64,000 bases of DNA, taken from the NCBI GenBank assembly GCA_043814035.1, contig JBDRKJ010000004.1, positions 43,224 to 107,223 on the forward strand. Direction: 5' to 3'. The DNA comes from Peribacter sp043814035 (GTDB lineage: Bacteria > Patescibacteriota > Gracilibacteria > Peribacterales > Peribacteraceae). The position numbers and the translations under genes are program-made. Below, piece by piece: positions 56,905 to 64,000 of the stretch (positions are counted from its first letter, which is position 1; every line of letters begins with the position of its first letter). Below the pieces are notes generated by a model. That model was not told the origin of the DNA and did not search any database. It worked only from the letters and a program-made list of their open reading frames with translations.

Positions 56905-57198
56905 TCATGAGATTTTCCAGGACGATGCCCCGGGAATTTCGCCGGGCACCAGGGACGGATGCTTACGGACCAGTGCCTCTTTGGGCACCAGTCGTTCCAG
57001 CATTTGCACGAGATCGGTAAGCGACGGGTTACCAACGGTTTCGAAGTCCGCTTCGATCTCCGCGGACGTTCTGCCGACAACGAAGAGGGGATGCTGCACC
57101 TCCTCCGCCATTGCCTGCGTAACCCGCGCAGGGCTTCCACGCGAAGCCCAGTACCGTTCGAGAGCCGCTTTGGCCCTCTCCATACGATTGACCGACAT
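56905..57198 (-). CDS. Hypothetical protein with strong Shine-Dalgarno (97 aa)
   Basis: 97 residues from the ATG at 57198, preceded by AAGGAGGTG about 5 bases upstream. Helical, with M-E-R-A-K-A-A-L-E-R-Y-W-A-S-R-G near the start and P-L-F-V-V-G-R-T in the middle. No family recognised. The frame's upstream start is rejected because of this ribosome-binding site. Like the gene at 52292, it departs from the leaderless pattern. Confidence 0.6.
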   Translation of the reverse strand: MSVNRMERAKAALERYWASRGSPARVTQAMAEEVQHPLFVVGRTSAEIEADFETVGNPSLTDLVQMLERLVPKEALVRKHPSLVPGEIPGASSWKIS

Positions 57199-57399
57199 TT
57201 CTACACCTCCTTGAGAACCACTCGGTCTGCTATCGCCGTGAACCATTCACAGTAACAGCAGGCGAGCGGCTAGATGATTGAAGGATCAGGTAGGCTGTCG
57301 AGTCTAGGATCGGCAGAGTATCCGCGCAAGGAGGAGGAGAATCGCGCTTAAGATGCCATATTGTGGGGGCGCAATCATCCGCTATGCTGCTACAGACCT

Positions 57400-58209
57400 A
57401 TGGCATCTCCGTACAAGATCCCCACACCGAAGCTCCTCTACGTGCATGAAAATCTGTTGCCCCACGTGCGGCACCAGTTCGGCATCGATTCCTATGAGTA
57501 TCAGCTCGCCACCGATTTCATCGCACACATCGCTGCCGAGAAGAATGTGCGCATGGGTACGCTCGAAGAGCAGCTCGGCAACCTGTACCTACAGTTCTTT
57601 CCGCCACCCGGGATCTTTGAGGTGACGCTGGGCTTTGGGCGCAAGGGCGAGGTGCTCGCGCGGATGCTGAACAAGCGCTGGGGATGTTTCCCTACTATTC
57701 GTCGCCTCGACATCACGCGCTACGAACAGGTGGATGGCAGCCATGTTTTGAAGAGCAAGACAGATATTTCGATCGAGGAGCAGATCAAGCGCGCGGTCAC
57801 GTCGAAGTCGCTGGCGATTGTGGATGACGTGCTCTTTACGGGGTTCACGGCCTTCTCGATTCTCAACATGCTGCCGCGCCACATGTGCGACTGCATTCAC
57901 CTCTTCTTCACACGGGGAATGGAAGTGACGCGCAAGAGTCTCGAAGAGAAAGGCCACAATGCCGCCGTTGGGGTGTGCCTGAAGGGGAAGATCGAGGTCG
58001 ACGTCAGTACCATCTCGTCGATGAACCTCGTGTCGAAAGGCGCCATTCACACGCCGACAGAAGGGGATATCTCGTACGCACAAAGACAGGAGTGGGTGGA
58101 GGCGTGGTTCCCCGCACGCACCAAACGCATCCTCGATCTGGCGCACGACATCACGGATCTCGTGAAGACGTTCGAACCGACATCAGAGAGCGAAGAGACG
58201 ATCGTATAA
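57400..58209 (+). CDS. Phosphoribosyltransferase-like protein
   Basis: 269 residues from the ATG at 57400. A PRPP-loop-like motif, L-A-I-V-D-D-V-L-F-T-G-F-T-A near 140-153, is typical of type I phosphoribosyltransferases (hydrophobic strand, D-D, then T-G-x-T). The surrounding sequence does not match a particular base-specific enzyme, and the N-terminal 100 residues are unrecognised. It could be a PRTase or a regulatory relative. TATGCT lies 11 bases before the ATG. Three REP hairpins follow the stop. Confidence 0.65.
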   Translation: MASPYKIPTPKLLYVHENLLPHVRHQFGIDSYEYQLATDFIAHIAAEKNVRMGTLEEQLGNLYLQFFPPPGIFEVTLGFGRKGEVLARMLNKRWGCFPTIRRLDITRYEQVDGSHVLKSKTDISIEEQIKRAVTSKSLAIVDDVLFTGFTAFSILNMLPRHMCDCIHLFFTRGMEVTRKSLEEKGHNAAVGVCLKGKIEVDVSTISSMNLVSKGAIHTPTEGDISYAQRQEWVEAWFPARTKRILDLAHDITDLVKTFEPTSESEETIV

Positions 58210-58323
58210 GAATGTAGCAGCAGCCCTTCGTGGCTGCGGCTATTGTGTAAGAATGCAGCAGCAGCCCTTCGTGGCTGCGGCTATTGTATAAGAATGCAGC
58301 AGCAGCCCTTCGTGGCTGCGGCT
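58208..58323 (+). repeat. REP cluster upstream of RAYT (three copies)
   Basis: Three tandem units of about 40 bases, each with AAGAATG(C/T)AGCAGCAG and then CCCTTCGTGGCTGCGGC and a TATTGTRTAAG-type linker. The stem is GCAGCC/GGCTGC with loop CTTCGT. Confidence 0.88.
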
Positions 58324-58345
58324 AGAAGGTATACGATGAACCGCT

Positions 58346-58780
58346 ATGTCTCAGCGCCACCCGATCCTGAATGAAGATGTGCAATTGGTCACTACGGTGA
58401 CAGCCCAGCGCATGACTATTTTCGCCGATCCCGTTCATGCGCGAGAAGCAGTCGAATGTTTGTATCGCGTACAAGCGCGGCATCCGTTTTTCCTCTATGG
58501 ATTTGTGATCATGCCGGATCATTGTCATTTCCTCGTACGCGTTCCGGCTCCGCAGAAAATTTCCACAATCATGAATGTATTCAAATCCGGCATGACATTC
58601 AATCTCGGCATCCCGAAATTGTGGCAATCGCGCTATCATATTCGTTCCGTGAAGAATATGCCGGAAGCACTGCGATACGTTCATGCAAATCCCATCAAGG
58701 CTGGTCTGTCGGATTCGGTTACGGAATATTTGTGGTCATCTGCATCCGGGAAATGGGACGTCACGGAATGGGGCGATTAA
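58346..58780 (+). CDS. REP-associated tyrosine transposase (RAYT, Y1/IS200-like)
   Basis: 144 residues. It has the HUH motif near 57-64 (M-P-D-H-C-H-F-L-V, metal/DNA nicking). After the helix comes W-Q-S-R-Y-H-I-R-S near 92 and the catalytic-Tyr helix A-L-R-Y-V-H-A-N-P-I-K-A-G near 108-120. Y-V-H-x-N-P-x-x-A is diagnostic of RAYTs rather than classical IS200 transposases. Flanking REP hairpins on both sides fit a 'REPtron'. RAYTs are thought to mobilise REP sequences by single-strand transposition. A GCACCC/GGGTGC hairpin with TTCT follows its stop. Confidence 0.92.
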   Translation: MSQRHPILNEDVQLVTTVTAQRMTIFADPVHAREAVECLYRVQARHPFFLYGFVIMPDHCHFLVRVPAPQKISTIMNVFKSGMTFNLGIPKLWQSRYHIRSVKNMPEALRYVHANPIKAGLSDSVTEYLWSSASGKWDVTEWGD

Positions 58781-58857
58781 TTCTTCCCGCACCCGCGAAG
58801 GGGTGCTTCTATGTGTTGTGAACAATATTTTCATTCCCATTCTTCATTTTCATCCCT

Positions 58858-58939
58858 AGCAGCAGCCCTTCGTGGCTGCGGCTATTGTGTATGAATGCAG
58901 CAGCAGCCCTTCGTGGCTGCGGCTTCGTGGCTGCGGCTT
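58858..58939 (+). repeat. REP cluster downstream of RAYT (two copies plus a partial)
   Basis: Two full GCAGCAGCCCTTCGTGGCTGC units and an extra CTTCGTGGCTGCGGCT. The last base touches the stop codon of the convergent membrane-protein gene. Confidence 0.88.
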
Positions 58940-59322
58940 TAGACCAGCTGCGACCCGTACAGCAGCAGGCCGCCCATGGCGATCGCCACAATACCGAGCA
59001 CCGGACGTAGGGCACCGTCGCCCAGCATGCGCTCCGAAATACCCGTGAGCACCGTAGGCTTCCACGTGGCGGTGATGCCTTTGATGAGTCCCAGCCATGC
59101 GACGATACGGATCAGCCCGGCCGGATCGGTGCCGATGCTGTAATCCATTTTGAGCGTGAGCACCGTCAGCACAACGATCAGTGCGCCGGCCGTACGCATG
59201 TACAGGGCGCTTCGCATGAGCTCCTGGACGAAGGCGACCGTGGCGTCACCGTTCACGAGCAGGGGAACGCCGACGAGTACAACCAGAATGCCGGTGATTT
59301 GGGCAAATGTAGAGAGTTCCAT
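58939..59322 (-). CDS. Small four-helix membrane protein
   Basis: 127 residues. Hydrophobic helices at about 5-24, 35-57, 68-86 and 105-124, short loops, few charged residues. TACACT lies 8 bases before the ATG. Unknown function. It is followed on the same strand, upstream, by the tspO gene (36-base gap), so both may form one unit. Confidence 0.6.
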   Translation of the reverse strand: MELSTFAQITGILVVLVGVPLLVNGDATVAFVQELMRSALYMRTAGALIVVLTVLTLKMDYSIGTDPAGLIRIVAWLGLIKGITATWKPTVLTGISERMLGDGALRPVLGIVAIAMGGLLLYGSQLV

Positions 59323-59358
59323 GACTGTGCAGTGTACACGCAGTGCAAGAATCCCGCA

Positions 59359-59763
59359 TCAGCGATTGAGCCAGGTGATCGTGGCCTGCAGGACCGTCGC
59401 AAAACTCACCCAGAGCAGGTAGGGAACCTGCGCCCAGCCGACCCACGGAGCGAGGGGGGCAACCGTGCGGATCATCCAGAGAATCGAGCCGAGCACGACG
59501 AGGATGTCGATGAGCGCGAAGAGATTATTCTTGAGCCCGAACTGCAACGGGGTGAACGCCAGATTGGCGATCAGGTTGACGGCGAACGGCAGCAGCACCC
59601 ACGGCGACCATTGACCGTTGATGACCTTGTAAATCACGAATCCGAACGAGAGAGCGATGATGATATACAGCACGGACCACACGGGGCCGAAGATCCACGA
59701 CGGCGGGGCGAAAGACGGTTTGATGAGTGCCGCGTACCAATTGGTGGTGTCTGAGGGAACCAT
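59359..59763 (-). CDS. tspO: TspO/MBR-family membrane protein
   Basis: 134 residues, five membrane helices. Family motifs are W-Y-A-A-L-I-K-P-S-F-A-P-P-S-W-I-F-G-P-V-W near 9-29, then N-L-I-A-N-L-A-F-T-P-L-Q-F-G near 63, and P-Y-L-L-W-V-S-F-A near 113. It binds tetrapyrroles or lipids and has roles in stress signalling. Length is slightly short of the usual 155-160. Confidence 0.93.
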   Translation of the reverse strand: MVPSDTTNWYAALIKPSFAPPSWIFGPVWSVLYIIIALSFGFVIYKVINGQWSPWVLLPFAVNLIANLAFTPLQFGLKNNLFALIDILVVLGSILWMIRTVAPLAPWVGWAQVPYLLWVSFATVLQATITWLNR

Positions 59764-59781
59764 AGAGAGAGGGGGAAAAGA

Positions 59782-60111
59782 TTATCGTTGCAATTGCTTC
59801 TTGATCGCTTCGGCCCACCGCCTGCCCGGATCGCCTCCCCACAGAAACCATGCAATGAGCCCGTTGCTCGGGCGATCGGGATTGCCGAAGTCTTTGCCAC
59901 GCTTATCGACTTCGTGTCGTGCGAAGAAGCTTACCATCCGCAGGATTGTACGCTTCGAGAGGGGACGACGGTTCTTAAGATCCCGTCCCCGGGCGATGCC
60001 CACAGCCGTGCCTCCACGTTTCCACTTTCGCCGCAGTCGCAATCCTTCGGCTGCGTATTTGGCGACCTCGGCTGGAGGGATGAAGCGGTCGGCTACCGTC
60101 ATGGTCCCCAT
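59782..60111 (-). CDS. Hypothetical basic protein (109 aa)
   Basis: 109 residues from the ATG at 60111; TATTCT ends 5 bases before it. It begins with M-T-V-A-D-R-F-I-P-P-A-E-V-A-K-Y-A-A-E-G-L and ends F-L-W-G-G-D-P-G-R-R-W-A. The pattern resembles short uncharacterised proteins found on phages and chromosomes of many bacteria, whose function is not established. Longer upstream frame rejected. Confidence 0.6.
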   Translation of the reverse strand: MGTMTVADRFIPPAEVAKYAAEGLRLRRKWKRGGTAVGIARGRDLKNRRPLSKRTILRMVSFFARHEVDKRGKDFGNPDRPSNGLIAWFLWGGDPGRRWAEAIKKQLQR

Positions 60112-60299
60112 GATACAGAATAATGACGTATATTCCCTCTGCGGCGCGTTGACGTAGCAGGCACAAAGGCCATAAGATACTGAAAGTTGCTCTTTGGCAA
60201 TATCGCACAGCATCACCTGCTCTTGAGGTCTTCGATCGAAGGCCCCGTACTTTTCAGTACGCTCAAAGGAGAGTAGTAGATGAGAGAAGGAGAATTCTC

Positions 60300-60551
60300 A
60301 TGCCACAGGTCGCCAATCATGGCAGCCAACAAGGTACCTCGAAGAGGGTGCAGTGCCCGCAGTGCGGGATGAGCGTCAAGCTCAAGAACCTCAAGTCGCA
60401 CAAGACGAAAACGTGCAAGAAGCGCGACATGCAGGCGCGCAAGAAGCTCAAGATCAAGCCTCCGAAGGAGGAATCCGTCTTCGCCGGATTCGAAGAGCCC
60501 CCTCGGCGTCGCGAGATCACCCCACGGCGGGTGAAGGCTTGGTGGGAGTAG
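60300..60551 (+). CDS. Small C2HC zinc-finger-like protein (83 aa)
   Basis: 83 residues. C-P-Q-C near 19-22 and H...C near 34-39 make a compact zinc site. A basic run (K-K-R-D-M-Q-A-R-K-K-L-K-I-K) and an Arg-rich end follow. GAAGGAGAA lies 6 bases before the ATG, one of few Shine-Dalgarno sites here. Probably nucleic-acid-binding. A strong hairpin (60577-60610) follows. Confidence 0.65.
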   Translation: MPQVANHGSQQGTSKRVQCPQCGMSVKLKNLKSHKTKTCKKRDMQARKKLKIKPPKEESVFAGFEEPPRRREITPRRVKAWWE

Positions 60552-60576
60552 TCGTGAATCTCCCTTTCATCTTTTC

Positions 60577-60610
60577 GGGGGCCCGCTGCACTTCGTTGCA
60601 GTGGGTCCCC
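60577..60610 (+). terminator. Hairpin, probable terminator
   Basis: GGGG-GCCC-GCTGCA...TGCAGTGGG-TCCCC forms a long stem with loop CTTCGT, followed by AATCTTTAAA. The T-run is weak. Confidence 0.5.
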
Positions 60611-60709
60611 AATCTTTAAACAATGAGAGTAGATGAGGCTGTGCACAAGAAATACAGAGAAGTTCCCTGACAGAGCCTCTGCCAGGGGCTACATTCACTC
60701 TCTTTTATC

Positions 60710-61573
60710 ATGCAACTGCGTGAAGCAATCTCCGACGGCAAAATCCTCCTGCTCGATGGTGCCATGGGAACAGAGCTTGCGAAGGTCGGATTACAGGGCA
60801 AGTGTGATGCCAGTCACACCCATCCGGGCAAAATTATCGGCATTCACGATGCCTATGTGCAGGCGGGCAGTCAGGCGATCACTACCAATACGTTTCAGCT
60901 GAATGCCCTCACGCCTTCGGTAGAGCGCCGGAATCTCGATCTTGTTTTTCTGAATAAGGTGGCGGTGGAGCTGGCGAGGAATGTAGCAGGCAATGATCAC
61001 TATGTTCTTGGCGGCATCGGCCCCACCGGTCGATTGCTTGAGCCGGATGGACCCATGACCGATGCGTCGTGCCGAGATGCGTTTCTTGCGCAGGCGAAGG
61101 TGCTCGATGAAGAGGGGACGGATGGCCTGATCATTGAGACCATGACCTCTCTCAGAGAAGCATTGCTCGCCCTCAGTGCGTGCCGCGAAGCGACCGACAA
61201 GCCCGTCATCGTCTCGATGGCCTACAAGACTCTCAAAGGCGGCGGCAGAACCCTGATGGGGGATAGAGCAGTGGAGTCTTCGCAGCAGCTTGTCGAACAG
61301 GGAGCGGACGTCGTGGGTACCAATTGCGGAGAGGTTCTCATCAGCGAAATGGCGCAGATCATCGCCGCAATCCGCGCGGTAGTGACTGTTCCGATCGTAG
61401 CGCAACCCAATGCGGGCCAGCCGCACGGGGTTGAATCAATCTATGATATGACTCCCAAGGAGTTTGCAGTGGAGCTGGAGAAGTGCCGTCAGGCGGGGGC
61501 AACCCTGCTTGGTGGGTGTTGTGGGGCGGGACCGGAGTGTATTGAGAAGGTGAAGGAGAGAGTGAGACGCTGA
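60710..61573 (+). CDS. Homocysteine S-methyltransferase-family protein
   Basis: 287 residues. It has L-L-D-G-A-M-G-T-E-L near 14-23, T-T-N-T-F-Q-L-N near 58, V-G-T-N-C-G-E near 204 and L-L-G-G-C-C-G near 267; the Cys and Cys-Cys are the zinc/thiol site of the family. It is a stand-alone barrel like MmuM or the N-terminal module of MetH. It probably moves a methyl group to homocysteine, with the donor not evident. No other methionine gene is in the window. Confidence 0.9.
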   Translation: MQLREAISDGKILLLDGAMGTELAKVGLQGKCDASHTHPGKIIGIHDAYVQAGSQAITTNTFQLNALTPSVERRNLDLVFLNKVAVELARNVAGNDHYVLGGIGPTGRLLEPDGPMTDASCRDAFLAQAKVLDEEGTDGLIIETMTSLREALLALSACREATDKPVIVSMAYKTLKGGGRTLMGDRAVESSQQLVEQGADVVGTNCGEVLISEMAQIIAAIRAVVTVPIVAQPNAGQPHGVESIYDMTPKEFAVELEKCRQAGATLLGGCCGAGPECIEKVKERVRR

Positions 61574-61649
61574 CTTACAGAAAGAGTGAAGCGCAGTCAT
61601 CGCTTAGTCCAGATTGCTGCTGGGCTTCTGTGAGAGTAGTTTTCTCCCG

Positions 61650-62909
61650 ATGAAAAATATCCACCTGACATCCTGTCAGAAAAAAGCAATGCCATTACTT
61701 AAGGGTAAAGAGAATGTGTTTCTGACAGGTGAAGCAGGAACAGGCAAAAGCTACTTGCTCGGTCATTTTTTGAAAGGCAAGGGAACAGAACGTTATCCAG
61801 TAGTTGCCAGTACCGGTGCGTCGGCAATTCTTGTTGGCGGTCGTACCTTTCACAGTTTTTTTGGACTTGGGATTCTCGAAGGTGGTTCGGAAAATACAAT
61901 CCGCAGAGCACTGCGAAGTCGTAAGCTTATAGATCGCCTGATTCAGGCAGATTGTCTGGTGATTGATGAAGTCTCGATGCTCTCTGGCACGGTGCTTGAG
62001 ACGGCGGAGAGAATTGCACAGAAAGCGAGAGACAGCGATGCCCCTTGGGGTGGCTTACGCATTATCGCAGTTGGCGACTTTGCTCAGCTTCCTCCTGTTG
62101 ATGACTCTGTATTAGGGAAGGAGTGGGGGTTTCTGCATGAGGTATGGCAAAGATCCCAATTTGTACCCATTCTTCTCAAGACTGTTGTACGCACACAAGA
62201 TACTGAATATCTGAAACTGTTACAGTCGGTGCGTAATGGTGATGTAAGCAATGAAGTTGAAAACTATCTGAACTCTAAAATTATCGAAGATGCAGATGAT
62301 TTTGAAGGAACGAGACTTTATCCGCATAGAGCAAGTGTTGATGCTTTTAATGTAAAAAAACTTAATGAGATTAAAGGTGAATTGCAGGAATTTGAGACAG
62401 CCTACACAGGCAAGAAAAGCTATGTTGATATTCTGCTAAAGAAAGCTCCGATTCCTAAAAAAATACTGCTGAAGAAAGGCGCTCTTATTATGATACGCAA
62501 AAATGACATTTCTTACTCTGAATCGAAGATGATCTATGTGAATGGGAGCTTGGGATATGTTCACAAGATTACCGAAGATACATTGGAGATTGATTTGATG
62601 AGTGGTCGCAGAATTAAGCTAGGTAAGCAGAGTTTCGACATGCTGAACGGTGACGGGGACATCATTGCACAGGCATACAATTTTCCTGTGAATCTGGCGT
62701 GGGCTTCGACTATTCACAAAGCACAAGGTGCAACGATTGATCGCGTACTGGTGCAACTACAAAGTCTCTGGGAGCCTGGACAAGCATACGTTGCGCTGAG
62801 CAGAACACGATCTGGTGACAATTTGTTTCTTGCAAGCTGGTCAGCGGGATCAATCATTATTGATCCAATGGTAAAACAGTACTATGAGCAGTTGGCACAG
62901 GAATCATGA
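61650..62909 (+). CDS. PIF1-like AAA+ DNA helicase
   Basis: 419 residues from the ATG at 61650. Walker A is L-T-G-E-A-G-T-G-K-S-Y; motif Ia A-S-T-G-A-S-A-I; Walker B L-V-I-D-E-V-S-M-L; motif III V-G-D-F-A-Q-L-P-P-V; late motifs S-T-I-H-K-A-Q-G-A-T and Y-V-A-L-S-R-T-R-S. It unwinds DNA, perhaps G-quadruplex or recombination intermediates. The gene is richer in A/T than its left neighbours and borders a nuclease and an IS200-type element, so it may be acquired. Confidence 0.92.
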   Translation: MKNIHLTSCQKKAMPLLKGKENVFLTGEAGTGKSYLLGHFLKGKGTERYPVVASTGASAILVGGRTFHSFFGLGILEGGSENTIRRALRSRKLIDRLIQADCLVIDEVSMLSGTVLETAERIAQKARDSDAPWGGLRIIAVGDFAQLPPVDDSVLGKEWGFLHEVWQRSQFVPILLKTVVRTQDTEYLKLLQSVRNGDVSNEVENYLNSKIIEDADDFEGTRLYPHRASVDAFNVKKLNEIKGELQEFETAYTGKKSYVDILLKKAPIPKKILLKKGALIMIRKNDISYSESKMIYVNGSLGYVHKITEDTLEIDLMSGRRIKLGKQSFDMLNGDGDIIAQAYNFPVNLAWASTIHKAQGATIDRVLVQLQSLWEPGQAYVALSRTRSGDNLFLASWSAGSIIIDPMVKQYYEQLAQES

Positions 62910-62988
62910 CATGAAACAAATTCGAAAATAATGCATCTCTTTGAGTTGCGGGGTGGGGGAGGAGTCAATGACAAAGACAGTAGCCTCG

Positions 62989-63432
62989 CTATTCTTTAAA
63001 TGAAGGGTTTACCTTTTTCATCACTGAAGCAATTTCACTGGGGCCAATAAGAGACATATTGACACGTATCGCATGGATCCTGGATTTTTTCCCAAAAGGA
63101 AGAGTTGAGACAAATATGGATGCCACAGCCTTTGTTTCTTTCATTGAACCTCCCAGCGCTCGAACATGGAGAACGGGCGTTAATCCAGCTCTACCTTTTT
63201 TTAATAGTTTGCACTGTCCAATTACGTAAGCACCATTGTGGCGGGCGCGAATGTCCACACCACCGTCAGCATGAAATTTACCTATTTTCTGACTAACCTG
63301 TACGTGGCTGTAGCCAAGTTCCTCAAGAAGGAATTTTGAGAAGTACTCAAAGGCCTGGGGAGAAAGACTCCGAATGTCGGACATGGAGCAAATTCGTTCA
63401 AAGGCCTTGCGATCCACGAATTTCTTGCTCAT
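62989..63432 (-). CDS. Mrr-like restriction endonuclease-fold protein
   Basis: 147 residues. F-E-Y-F-S-K-F-L-L-E-E-L-G-Y near 28 precedes H-A-D-G-G-V-D-I-R-A and V-I-G-Q-C-K-L, the D...Q-x-K variant of the PD-(D/E)xK nuclease core typical of Mrr_cat domains. No DNA-recognition domain is attached. It may be a defence nuclease or a repair enzyme; genes on both sides look acquired. Confidence 0.8.
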   Translation of the reverse strand: MSKKFVDRKAFERICSMSDIRSLSPQAFEYFSKFLLEELGYSHVQVSQKIGKFHADGGVDIRARHNGAYVIGQCKLLKKGRAGLTPVLHVRALGGSMKETKAVASIFVSTLPFGKKSRIHAIRVNMSLIGPSEIASVMKKVNPSFKE

Positions 63433-63471
63433 TTGAAATGAGAATACAGGATTTATGATTCCGCCGAAACA

Positions 63472-63989
63472 CCGCCTGCGTAAGCTGGCGGATGAAGAGG
63501 TTCCGGCATTCTCCCGGTTGGCTTAGGATGGAGTCATGGAGTGCAAACGCCAATCCAATTGTCTCTATCACTGTGTCTATCACCTTGTCCTCGTCACGAG
63601 GTACCGTAGGAAAATCTTCAATGATGGAGTTTTCAACTACATGAAAGCGACGCTCAAGGAACTATCAGAACACTATCCTGAGATGGAAATCGTTGAGATG
63701 AATCACGACAAAGACCATATCCATATCATGATTTGGATTCCTCCAAAAATGCCCGTGGGCAGAGCAGTGACCATTCTTAAATCCAATACGGCGCATCATC
63801 TCAAGAAGAAATTCCCATTCCTTGGCGAGGTATATTTCGACGGTGGAGGAATCTGGTCAGGTGGTTATTTCGTGTCTACGGTTGGCATTAACGAGCAGAC
63901 GATTAAGAAGTACATCGAGCACCAGGGAAGGGAGGATGCCGGACAAGCGAAGCTTGCCCTGTAATGACACCGCCTGCGTAAGCTGGCGG
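63472..63989 (+). mobile_element. IS200-type insertion sequence
   Basis: CCGCC/GGCGG hairpins with identical TGCGTAAGCT loops occur at 63472-63491 and 63970-63989, on either side of the transposase gene, as subterminal hairpins do in IS200/IS605. The exact ends are not resolved; the window stops 11 bases beyond. Confidence 0.75.
63536..63964 (+). CDS. tnpA: IS200/IS605-family Y1 transposase TnpA
   Basis: 142 residues. HUH motif D-H-I-H-I-M-I near 62-68 and the catalytic Tyr in I-K-K-Y-I-E-H-Q near 125. Intact length. It moves the element as single-stranded DNA. No tnpB or other cargo is present. The catalytic context differs from the RAYT at 58346, so the window holds both Y1 types. Confidence 0.93.
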   Translation: MECKRQSNCLYHCVYHLVLVTRYRRKIFNDGVFNYMKATLKELSEHYPEMEIVEMNHDKDHIHIMIWIPPKMPVGRAVTILKSNTAHHLKKKFPFLGEVYFDGGGIWSGGYFVSTVGINEQTIKKYIEHQGREDAGQAKLAL

Positions 63990-64000
63990 TAGTTCATGAG

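Noticed and set aside
58208..58323. Three evenly spaced ~40-base repeats resembling a short CRISPR array
   Set aside because: The 'spacers' are nearly identical, units are self-complementary hairpins, no cas gene is present, and the repeats recur on the far side of the RAYT, so they are REPs.

Overview
The window looks like a chromosomal segment of a candidate-phyla-radiation (CPR/Patescibacteria) bacterium. Reasons: a moderately GC-rich genome, compact gene spacing, many short housekeeping proteins, secreted or S-layer-like surface proteins, PilB-type ATPases, and few biosynthetic genes. I favour a Peregrinibacteria/Peribacteria-like lineage, because gap, fbp, malic enzyme and a homocysteine methyltransferase occur with an S-layer/DUF4215 surface repertoire. 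This is inference; no rRNA lies in the window. TGA is used as a stop throughout, so the recoded (TGA=Gly) lineages are excluded.

Layout. 1-825: end of the CCA-adding enzyme and tRNA-Ile(TAT). 804-~5930: an integrated accessory element with a serine recombinase whose 3' end overlaps the tRNA, a terminase-small-subunit-like protein, an HNH nuclease and unknown genes. 6040-12012: a CorC-like protein and a tandem duplication of a two-gene surface-protein module. 12020-29627: core genes (rplI, secG plus a solute-binding protein, tRNA-Val, a DUF11/LPPTG wall protein, rpsP-khpA, glycosyltransferases, prmC, purA, nadK, fbp-gap, mraY, dnaB). 29700-37622: recA, a sigma4/HARE regulator, ruvX, rpsT and glmS, peppered with palindromic elements, two of which enclose four-helix-bundle (S23/Avd-like) genes. 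37743-49864: large cysteine-repeat protein, penicillin-binding protein, PilB-like ATPase, FecR protein, pseudouridine synthase, tyrS, nitroreductase. 49971-56880: small unknown genes, an SOS-box gene, malic enzyme, CPBP protease, a histone-H1-like/EF-like fusion and a GT-C membrane protein. 56905-64000: PRTase-like protein, RAYT with REPs, TspO, homocysteine methyltransferase, PIF1-like helicase, Mrr-like nuclease and an IS200-type element.

Four patterns stand out. (1) A family of palindromic repeats built from short reiterated words. Two copies carry a four-helix-bundle gene, two lack an ORF, and one lies in frame inside glmS, adding about 25 residues. (2) Very many genes have a -10 hexamer (often TGnTATNNT) only 5-9 bases before the start codon and no Shine-Dalgarno, implying widespread leaderless transcription. 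(3) A GTGTA-N6-TACAC palindrome occurs twice at recA and once before an unknown small gene, suggesting an SOS regulon with a new member. (4) Several other palindrome families are present, including RAYT-linked REPs and one hairpin that interrupts a duplicated tRNA-Val fragment.
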